Shown here: one piece after another, positions 21,801 to 29,804 of the stretch | Numbering within the stretch: the stretch's first letter is position 1 | Layout: each line of letters starts with the position of its first letter | NCBI GenBank assembly: GCA_946803715.1 | Contig: CAMPET010000022.1 | Location: 418,229 to 470,224 of the forward strand | Direction: 5' to 3' | DNA: 51,996 nt | Source of the DNA: Beroe ovata | Taxonomy: Eukaryota > Ctenophora > Nuda > Beroida > Beroidae | Notes under the pieces: model-generated | The model's input: only the letters and a program-made list of their open reading frames with translations | The model's database searches: none | What the model was told of the DNA's origin: nothing | Made by a program: the position numbers and the translations under genes

Positions 21801-24800
21801 ATAAAAAATAAAATGCTTCCCTGGCGAGTTATGGGTGAAAAACTGATTTGGTCACGTGACCAGACANAAAATGCACGTGCAAATTTGCGAGTTGCCATAG
21901 AAACTATACGACTGCTAGAGCGTGCACGAGTCGCATTGTTTCTGTAAATTTCTGCTGTGTATTGTGCGAGATCCATCTATCTTATTCGTTATGCCTTTCC
22001 AATAACAGCAACCATCTTTCCACACTACGGACATCCACTAATCCCTATTATAATTGGCATTCTCTCTTTTATATCTGAGTCACGGCGTGCGTGTTGCTAT
22101 GGGAATAAGATGTAGAGGGAAAGTTGCACGTGCAAAAAGTAGTCTATAGGCTCATTTCTCATGGTGCTGTTTCGATTACGTTGCTCTCTGCCAGTTGATA
22201 GGAGTGACAGGAGTTGCACGTGCAGTTTAATGCGCGCGCAATAGCAGTCAGATCTTGCATGATATGTTTGTACTTAGTACTGAATCATCGACCGCACACA
22301 CTGAGTGACCTGTTGCAGCGTGTTTATGTTATCAGTCCACTGCTTCTTGCGCGCGGCGCGCGCAAGAAACAGTCGACTTGTCGGGCGATGCCAGACCGCT
22401 GATTGCTGATGCAAGCCGCGAAACAGCTTGCGTCAGCAAGGAATAAGTTTGAGAATAAGTTTGCGCGCGCAACGAAATTCTCGACAGAGTCTATCATCGA
22501 TCGACAATGTGCACACGTTGCGCGCCCCTGTTCTACTCAGTGAACTGAAAAGTCGTAGAAAGGACCACGGAGACGCGCAGCGCGCGCGGAGTATTTGGGT
22601 CACGTTGGCTGTCGATGATAGCCCCTGTCGAGAATTTCATTGCGCGCGCGCCGCAAATTATTCTCAGACAGAGAGAGCTGGCGCTCGCCGCTTCGCGGCT
22701 CGCGTCAGCTGGGCCTAGCATCGCCAGGCAAGGGTCACGCAGCGCGGGAACAATCGACAACAGTCGACAGATAACATCCAGCAAATTTTTGTCTCTTTTT
22801 CGGTGAAATTGACATGAATCGACATATTTTCAAACGCTGATTCCGAATCACCTCATGTGATCTGATTAAGGGAAGGGTTAAAATGCTTCCCTGGCGTCGT
22901 GGCGAGTTATGGGTGAAAAACTGATTTGGTCACGTGACCAGACATTTTTTCCCACTTAATCGCGTTTTAAACCCTCGGGTTAGGGTTTGGGTCAGGGCTA
23001 GGGTTGGGGTTAATGTTATGGTCAGGGTTAGGGTTTGGAAGTATCCTGTGGTTTAGAGTTACTCAGTTAGGGTTGGGGTTTGGGATGGGTCAGGAAACCG
23101 AAAAAACATAAGTCACGTGATATAAAATTACTCAAATTACTATTAGGGCGATGGATTTAGTAACAAGTAAGAGCCGGCTGAAACAAAAAAACAGGCCTTT
23201 GAAATTGATAGGTGCATTTAAGGGGCGCCATGAAAGGGACAGTTTTAATCTTTTACTTGTAGTTGTTATGCGCGGGTCATTTAGGGTGTATTAAGGGCCA
23301 GGGGGCATTTAGGGAGCGCCAGAGGGACACGCCGGCCGGGTCATTTTGATTTAGGGTGCATTTTATTTTTAGGGTGCGTCGGGCGACTGGTCATTGACCA
23401 TTAATTTGTCCTTATTAGTTTCATTGCTTTGGTTATGGTACACTAGATATAAACGGGTCTAGGGGCACTAGGTCCTGATATACAACGACATCATTTTAAT
23501 TTTATTGTATAGAAAGTAAAAATCCAGTATCCAGTACCACTATCACAGGCCTTTTTATCATTTATCCAATTTGTTCCTAGAAGCAGGGCCGCAGGGGTCT
23601 TGGGGCGCCGTCCCCAGAAGCCAGACGTTATAGTTTGTCGTTAAGTTCTGTATGGAATTGGAACTGGAAGGGCGAAGTCCTTAAAATTTTTCAACAGAAG
23701 TCCAATTTTTCCGGTTGGTGCCGCGTCAACCACGGCCTTCCCAGTCCCTGTCTTCGTACCTGGCAGGCACTGCCTGCTCTACTGCTAGTGATACTGCTAG
23801 TGATACTGCTAGTGATACTGTCAGTGTTACGATGTACTAGCAGTAGCAGTGTCCATTTAGATTCAATTCATGGACACTGTCACCGTCAGTGTCCAAAAAA
23901 TAGAATTAATTTAATTTAAATCCAAATTTAATTTTTCTCCTGATTCATGATTTGGCATTGGCTGTGAAAACGAAATATGAAATTGAAGTGCACTAAAATA
24001 ATCGTGAAACAAAGACTTTGGTTTGATGCGACCTGTCAATGAGAAAGCACTTAGTAAGATAATTTGTCTCGCAATGCAGAAGAACGCGCACGCGGCTTAG
24101 ATACATAATGCATTAGTATAAATGAATGCCTGATCCATCTCCCACTTTCATTTCTAGAGAGCAACTTCAATAACGACTCCGTTTTATTCGCTCATTCGTG
24201 TTCCTCCGTTTGCGCACACTCGCATTTGATCACCTGAGTTTCTCGGTTTGTTCCTTTATGGCAATGGTTTTCGACGAAATTGTAGAAATCGATGTCGTTC
24301 ACACCAGTATCACTTACAAGAGACGCTCGAAATCCTGCTATACGTTTTGCAAACGGTTTGTAAAAATCCATGGGAAATTATTGGGAAAAGATCTTTGTCA
24401 ATTCTCTAACTATTGAAAAAAGAAAAAAAAAACGGCTGTCAATCAAATGAACCTATGCTCAGCGGATTTTCTACTGTGATATGGTTACCGATCATTACCA
24501 ATGGTAACTATGGCGGATCAGAAGGCTCACCCGGAATTTTATTTCTGAAAAATAGAATTTGACCCTTCTGATCCACACGTGGATCATAGGGCTCATCTGA
24601 GGTGAGCCTTCTGATCCACGTTGCGCTTCTCTGGGGTCAAGTCTAAATTCAATGATCATTGAAATCCAATTTGACCCCAGGAAAGCACAACGTGGATCAG
24701 AAGGGTCACCTAAAGTGAAATCGGTGATCCACGTGTATGGATCAGAAGGGTCAAATTCTATTGTACCGTGTAACCCTCCTGATCCACACGTGGATCATAG

Positions 24801-26284
24801 GGCTCATCTTAGGTGACCCTTCTGATCCACGTTGCGCTTCCCTGGGGTCAAATTGGATTTGGGTGACCCTCCTGATCCACCTAAGGTGGATCAGGAGCAT
24901 CACCGAATTTAGACTTGACCCCAGAGAAGCGCCACGTGGATCAGAAGGCTCACCTTAGATGATCCCTGTGATCCACGTGCGGATCAGAAGGGTCAAATTC
25001 TATTTTTCAGAGATGAAATTCCGGGTGAGCCTTCTGATCCGCCATAGGTAACTGATTAAGCATGGTAAAATGACCATGCATATTTTACCATGCATGTTAT
25101 GGATTACCATGGTAACATGCTACATTGGTTACAGGGTTGTTAACTACAAACGCCGTTTCTCGAGTACACCCGAAACTCTGAATGAAGAAGTCCACTCCCC
25201 AGGGCCACGGACAAGGAGATTCAGTGAAACAGCTCTACAATACCTAGCAGAGGATTATGCAACACAACGTGAGTAGAAATAGAATGTCAGTGCCACTATA
25301 ATACGCAGTATACGAGTCTTATCATAGTCATATTGCACGTCCAATACACGTCAATTGCACGTCCAATACACGTCATATTGCACGGAGAAACGACATTCAT
25401 ATCTGATTGCTTTTGAGTTTTACGAAGCCACATGGGAATTGAATTTGGACAAACTTTTTATCATTTTGTTGAAGTTGAATGAGTGTTGGACGTATTCGAA
25501 AATGGCATGGGCAGTGGGTACGATCCCGGCTGAAAGTTTTAGATCAACCAACATAGTTCTGCACGTGCATTGTCAGATTGAGATATTGCACGTGCATTAT
25601 CAGATATCATGGCGCTATATGTAAATTGTCATTTTCTGGGGGGATGCATTTTTCAGTCGCATTCGGATTACCGTTCAGTGGCTGGTATGTCTTTCAAATT
25701 CATGGAAAGCGGCTGCTACCAGAACAAATTTGGTGGTTATATTTGGTGATACTCATACTGGGGAATTTGTTTGTGGGTTGCACGTGCCAAATTATCCTGG
25801 AGAGGATGAAGGTCAAGATGGTGAATCTTCGTGCACAAATCCATGTTTGGGTGTGTTTGCGTGGGAATTCACTAACTCATGACTCCACGTGTGTCTTAAT
25901 CAACTTATAGTCTACAAAAAGGGAGCCCATGTCACGCATTCGCTTCTTGCCTATGTTTGAAGCGTGATGGGAGATACCCTATTCTACAGAAAGTTCACGT
26001 GATATATGATACTGTTATATAATACTTGAGTTGTAGATAAGCTCAAGTCAAACTGTCGCCAAATTAGGAATATATGTGGCACACTGTCCAGGCAATGAAC
26101 AGCTTGCCAACTTCCTCCTTCAATTTCAGTGTCGAACAAGGAGCCCAAGTTCATTAAGAGCAGCACATCACTAGCGAGTAGCAGGAATGAACTGGACTGC
26201 TATGCCCAGATGAACGCGTACCTTGATACGGAGACCAAAGTGCGAGACCGACGATCAGGCTCGGTGGTGGAGTTGTGCAAGTAG
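12887..26284 (+). CDS. Enhancer of polycomb homologue (NuA4/TIP60 subunit)
   Basis: Exons 12887-13039, 14768-14918, 15020-15105, 15360-15524, 17651-17755, 17856-17923, 18032-18112, 18263-18595 and 18713-18931 join in phase with GT/AG sites. The start MSKVSFRARALDATKPLP and VINRAVPQMPTGMEKEEES are nearly identical to animal EPC N-termini. Exon 5 has TDPYAAFRKRQEKMLTRK, exon 6 NRKNDEASYSKM, and exon 8 ends with SRRRVGRGGR; together these give the EPL1 domain that links Tip60/Esa1 and Ing/Yng to the acetyltransferase. If exon 9 is not spliced it stops at 18935 (454 aa). A donor GATAG-GTGAAA at 18931 is phase-compatible (phase 2) with exon 25135-25268, which joins 26130-26284 ending in TAG, giving 549 aa. 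The last two exons are not recognisable by family, so their assignment (about 0.5) is inference. The Gln-rich C-terminus of vertebrate EPC is absent. Confidence 0.88.
13680..13830. repeat. degenerate tandem repeat of CTGACACCATTTT in EPC intron 1
   Basis: At least seven variants of the word TGACACCATTTT, spaced about 16-20 bp. They are strongly diverged. Confidence 0.65.
14555..14752. repeat. degenerate tandem repeat with CCCCGTTGTCATGACACCC in EPC intron 1
   Basis: About seven units of roughly 26 bp with the core CCCCGTTGYYATGACACCCTATT. The array ends just before the exon 2 acceptor. Its TGACACC core resembles that of the array at 13680-13830, so the two may share an origin. Confidence 0.7.
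16299..16386. repeat. 22-bp tandem repeat, 4 copies
   Basis: Unit TGACTGTCATATTATGTTACAC at 16321, 16343 and 16365 with an imperfect first copy at 16299. The copies are almost identical, implying recent expansion. Confidence 0.9.
16562..16613. repeat. 13-bp tandem repeat, 4 copies
   Basis: CTGCGTATATACA at 16562, 16575, 16588 and 16601 with single-base variants. Confidence 0.9.
16784..16820 (+). repeat. 37-bp dispersed repeat, exact inverted copy at 48394-48430
   Basis: The 37 bases from TCCAAAGTCTTATCTATAG to GTGTATGGGTATACTG are the exact reverse complement of 48394-48430, more than 31 kb away. Flanks are unrelated by eye. Confidence 0.9.
18936..19463. other. A+T-rich sequence after EPC exon 9, no gene seen
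   Basis: Either EPC 3' UTR/intergenic or the start of the large final-third intron. No canonical AATAAA was seen soon after the TGA at 18933. It contains the palindrome TGATATCACTATCAGTGATATCA at about 19360. Confidence 0.45.
20688..20790. repeat. about 100-bp repeat, second copy at 22508-22605
   Basis: Both copies run from GTGCACACGTTGCGCGCCCC through CTACTCAGTGAACTGAAAAG to GAGTATTTGGGTCACG. The near identity suggests a recent duplication or two haplotypes. Confidence 0.85.
21241..21296. repeat. perfect 22-bp-arm inverted repeat with GC alternating loop
   Basis: AGATGTTACCTGACCTGTTTCT at 21241-21262 is perfectly mirrored at 21275-21296, separated by 12 bases of TGCGCGCGCGCG. It can form a cruciform or a hairpin RNA. 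Confidence 0.95.
21332..21463. repeat. nested long inverted repeat
   Basis: Outer arms GTCCACAGTTTCTTGCGCG and CGCGCAAG-AATTA-GAAACAGTGGAC enclose inner arms GGCGCGCGCGCCTTCATCGAAGG and CCTTCGATGAAGGCGCGCGC. The centre has GTGAAACATGTTCC. A related, smaller hairpin lies at 21589-21650 and another at 22336-22377 with the same TTCTTGCGCGC stem. Confidence 0.85.
21589..21650. repeat. hairpin related to 21332-21463
   Basis: CTTCATCGAAGGCCGAAACA and TGTTTCGGCCTTCG-CGATGAAGG form the arms around ATAACA. It shares the CTTCATCGAAGG stem with the neighbouring element. Confidence 0.85.
22336..22377. repeat. hairpin with CTTGCGCGC arms
   Basis: GTCCACTGCTTCTTGCGCGC is followed by GGC and GCGCGCAAGAAACAGTCGAC; arms pair with two or three mismatches. 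It is another member of the same stem family. Confidence 0.8.
22508..22605. repeat. second copy of the repeat at 20688-20790
   Basis: See the partner entry. Here the copy is flanked by an inverted TCTATCATCGA / TCGATGATAG pair at about 22490 and 22612, so it sits inside a larger hairpin. Confidence 0.85.
22974..23088. repeat. degenerate interstitial telomere-like repeat
   Basis: At least eight variants of TTAGGG / TTGGGGTT (GGTTAGGGTTTGGGTCAGGG, GGGCTAGGGTTGGGGTT, GGGTTAGGGTTTGG). TTAGGG is the ancestral animal telomere unit. The array is diverged, so it is not an active end. Confidence 0.75.
23270..23380. repeat. dispersed TTTAGGGTGCATT motif cluster
   Basis: ATTTAGGGTGTATTAAGGG, CATTTAGGGAGCGCC, ATTTAGGGTGCATTTT and TTAGGGTGCGTC occur within 110 bp. 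The same word appears near 39375-39445 and in weak form near 44800, indicating a dispersed family. Confidence 0.55.
23781..23830. repeat. 12-bp tandem repeat
   Basis: ACTGCTAGTGAT repeats three times from 23781, followed by a partial variant ACTGTCAGTG. A CAGTGTCC / GGACACTG inverted pair follows at about 23845-23895. Confidence 0.85.
24509..25046. mobile_element. 538-bp foldback MITE with 6-bp target-site duplication
   Basis: Both ends read TATGGCGGATCAGAAGGCTC inwards and stay nearly identical for about 75 bp of terminal inverted repeat. GGTAAC flanks it on both sides (24503-24508 and 25047-25052), a 6-bp target-site duplication. The interior repeats GATCAGAAGGGTCA, GATCCACACGTGGATC and CTGGGGTCAA in both orientations, so most of the element can fold. 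No protein frame with transposase features is present, so it is non-autonomous. It sits between EPC exons 9 and 10. Confidence 0.9.
25053..25134. repeat. ACCATGGTAA palindromic repeats before EPC exon 10
   Basis: CATGGTAAAATGACCATGCA, TTTTACCATGCATG and TTACCATGGTAACATG make overlapping inverted repeats next to the MITE. The first bases continue the GGTAAC target-site context. Confidence 0.6.
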
Positions 26285-28708
26285 AACACGTGCGGAACAA
26301 TATGGACACGTGACATGTGACACGTGTATGATTTGGTAACGTGTTAGTTGACAACGTGTATAGAATAGCGTATTGTATACACTATTATACACTGTGTAGT
26401 GTATTCACTATACACGATAATAGTGTATTATATACACGCAGTGTATACTGAACATTTGTATCACTATCACGAAAATGTGAAAAGACTAAATTTTCTGTTG
26501 AGTAAACCAATCGTTTTATTATCAATAGATGTAAATTTGATTTCTTTATTATTTCGATAACTAATATTTGATTTGGTTTAATATAACTTAAATTGTTATT
26601 TTTGTAAAGAGTCAGTTTACTTATGGTAAAACAGTTTTTACTTGTTTTTAGATGAATTTTTCCTCCCATCAATCGAAGCTACTGACACATTCTTTTAAAA
26701 AATATGGTTTGAAGCCTTTACCTTCAGGGAATTTCAGAAAAAAAAAGAAAAGTGGAAAAATGTGAACTGTGAACAAATGTTGTTATCAGAGATAATTGAT
26801 ACAAGAATGTTAATTGGTTGTTATTAAAAACATTGATTTTCAAATATATCCGCTTAATAATTCACTTGTTTAAAGGAAATTGTAATGATAGCATAGTATA
26901 AATAAAAATCAACTCTATAGATGAAACAACACATTGGTCAATCCAGATTTTAACTGAGGATAATTTTCTGGGGATAATTTCTAACTTGATCACTTTTACT
27001 AACCAATCACCAGAAACATCAAACTTGCGATTCATCACAAAGTTACATGGAGGAACCTATCTAGTTCTACACTCTCATTTCGGTCAAAATTCGCTCTAAA
27101 ACACTTTTCTGCAAACTTTTGTTCTTTATCAGATAATTCTCTACTACAGCGACCAAGTGGAAGTGTTGCACAACATCACTTTTTGAATATATTGGATCCG
27201 AATCACTTTAGTGATACATTCAGTGAAATTGAACTCACATGACAGAGTCTTTGACACACACACGCACACACACGACACGTTACGAACACGCGACTTTTGG
27301 GTGTTTTACTGAATATATTGCATTTGGGCACGAGTGCACTATTGACCTTCATCATGTGCTCGTTCTATCAAGTGACATGGAGGTTTGCGATGTCAATATA
27401 ACGGTGCAAGATGCATGCACAAACCAAATATCATCAATTTACACACACACACACACTCAATCAAACAATATATCGCTTCACCACCTAAGGACTACTTTAG
27501 TTAGCAGTAGTGCCCATATATCAGAATTGGGCGTGGCGGCACACATGGAGTGACTCATCATTTGCCTGCCAGTGCCACGACCCAATAATGCAGCTGACAG
27601 CTGATTTACACACCATTTGGCACGAGCATGGAACAATAGCGATGTGCAGTACACATCTCCGGATTTGTAGAAATGAGGTGAAGAAGCGGTTAATATTGTA
27701 AAATCATCAATTGATAAGGCAATCAAAAATAAAATGGATCAACTGATAAGATTAATTTAGGAAAAATTCAAAAAGATGAGCCTGCACAGATTCAGCGAAG
27801 CGAATAATGGTGCAAAACTGATCCCATGTTTTTTGGTCCACAGCAGCTGTAATAAGTGAACACACAAACACACACATAAACGCACTCTCACACAATAACT
27901 TTAATACCTGTATTTCTAAATCAGAGAGAGAGCAGCATTCCAGTTTAACCAGGTAAACCAAAAACAGCTAATTAATAATTTACTGAATCATTTTGTATCG
28001 ATCATATAATTGACATTATCAATAAACTCGGATTATTTTACATTATATTTATTATTGCAACTATTTAATTGTAGAACAAAATGAACATCCATCATTAAAC
28101 ACTTAAACCTATTTACTTGTAGTGTGATGATAATATGTAGCAACAGAGGTGTATGAACCATGACTGACCGTGACCATGGTTTAAACAATGCTGACAATCA
28201 AACAATGCGACATTTGAAATATGCAGGAAGCTTGTCAACACCAACGCTATGTCTGTTACTCTAGGATTGTTCTTAATTCAAACTCACACCGATAGCAAAC
28301 ATCATGTGGTTAACAGGAAATATGTTCATTAACTTACAACAACAACAACAACAAACATGTTAACAAACTTGACAACAGTATCTATTTTCAGCATAAAAAT
28401 ATACAAACAGGTGTAAAACTAAAAATAATAAATACACATTACACATGGATGTCTATTGTCTATGTGGCGCTGAGTGTTCGTGAAATGAGCTGGTCTCACA
28501 GCATCATATGTAATCTCACATTGGCTCGAAGCCAAGACTCAAACCGGCCCCAGGCCAGGAGATTTGTGCTAATTTGGTCTTTATTTTGTAGCATCAAACA
28601 CAAACACCTATCGTAGTAGACTGCAGTATAGCTAGCGTCAGAAGTCAGCTCACGCAAGTTAAAATCAAATATTTTAGTTTAGCTAGGGGTCTCTAGATAC
28701 ATGTTGAG
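26285..28708. other. intergenic between EPC (+) and semaphorin (-) 3' ends
   Basis: A+T-rich with short CACA runs (27255, 27440, 27860). Open frames in it are CA-repeat readings or chance. No recognised gene. It must contain the 3' UTRs of two convergent genes. Confidence 0.5.
26340..26455. repeat. GTATAC/TATACAC inverted repeat cluster
   Basis: GTGTATAGAATAGCG, GTATACACTATTATACAC, GTGTATTCACTATACAC and GTGTATTATATACACGC are imperfect palindromes in succession just after the last EPC exon. Similar words occur at about 29920-29945 and 43865-43885. Confidence 0.65.
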
Positions 28709-29010
28709 CTACACATTATTAGTTCTAATACTATCGTACACAGCTATTCTATCGCTGAAGTCCTCTGATTTGGGCCCTGTCGAGGACAGGGGGTTGTAGC
28801 TGTGCTGTAGGTTGTTGTTGCCCTGCTTGGCAGGTGACTTCTCCTCAGGGGAGCACCATCGCCGGGCCAGGTTGAGTGCTAGCAGGAGTGATATCAACAC
28901 GAATATACCACACAGGATTGCCATCACTATGGCAACTGTCCTCCAGCTGTCCTCATCCTCCAGCATAGCTTGCTGGTCAATATTGGAGTCTGGGTTAGAT
29001 CCATCACCAG
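28709..29010 (-). CDS. semaphorin alternative last exon B (TM and cytoplasmic tail)
   Basis: Acceptor CCCGCAG at 29011 with 2-nt phase fits the stalk exon. It encodes an acidic juxtamembrane stretch (DEDSW), a TM helix (TVAIVMAILCGIFVLISLLL), RRWCS stop-transfer and a tail with Tyr motifs HSYNPL and AVYDSI before the stop. It ends the longest isoform. Confidence 0.75.
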
Positions 29011-29708
29011 CTGCGGGAATAAGAGATGTCATGTGTGTGTGTGTGCGTGTGTGACGTCACTGTGGACCTCTCAATGTAGTGTCATAATCATGCGATGTTT
29101 GCTTGTTTCAGTGCAGGTCGTGACCGTTTCAGTATAACATAGGGAGAGGTCCACAGCTCGGTGAGCTCAATCATATAGAGTTGTCGCATGGTGTTGATCT
29201 CAGGGAAAGAGCCAGAAATCGTCGGAATGTCAGAAATTCGTATTCCTATCATCTAACATCCGGTATCCATTGGGCTATCAAGATGAGGCTTTTACCGTCA
29301 GTTCGAAATTTAACCAATGGTTAGTTGATCATACATGTAACCGTATTTGGGGAAAAACCCGGAATATGAACCACTTCCTAAAACTTTTAGGTGCACGTGC
29401 ATTTCTGAGGACTCGGACGAAGCCAATTCTTTGCCTGTTTCAATGCTCCAAATAAAGAAATAAGGAAATTGCTCCCCTGGAGTTACATCATGGCCATCCT
29501 TAGCAAAAACAAGCAATTTTGATACCACATAGTTTATGAACGAAGTAGCGAAAAGCAATGAATTTATCAATCAGCAGGGCTTTGAGAACGACAGAATAAA
29601 CGATAACAGAACAAATCAATTCATAGCTATGATTCCAAAGCGCAGACACTCAGTGTATTGGCGACTGACTGATAACAGAGGCAGCTGAGCAACAAAAGCT
29701 GGACAAGA

Positions 29709-29744
<36 letters not shown>

Positions 29745-29771
29745 NNNNNNNNNNNNNNNNNNNNNCCACAC

Positions 29772-29804
<33 letters not shown>

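Larger units (their letters stand above)
19464..22945. mobile_element. nested foldback/palindromic repeat cluster with TTGCACGTGCAA motifs
   Basis: A block beginning AAAATGCACGTGCAAATTTG occurs at 19464 and again at 21868. A second block runs from GTTGCTATGG through GTAGCCTGTAGGCTCATTTC and TGCATGATATG to GATCTGGATTTA-like ends; direct copies lie near 19700-19985, 20096-20410 and 22085-22320, a partial copy at 21040-21200 and an inverted copy at 20576-20990. The phrase CCCTATTATAATTTGGCATT recurs at about 19640, 20055, 20460 and 22042, inverted near 21000. Copies carry CACGTG palindromes and GCGCGC hairpins. No transposase frame is seen, so these would be non-autonomous. One N at 21867 joins two copies. 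Confidence 0.7.

Noticed and set aside
24737-24958. 73-codon frame inside the foldback element
   Set aside because: It runs through inverted repeats of the MITE and has no transposase feature.
27239-27553. 104-codon open frame on the plus strand
   Set aside because: Begins and ends in CACACA repeats, no family features, no splice-consistent neighbours.
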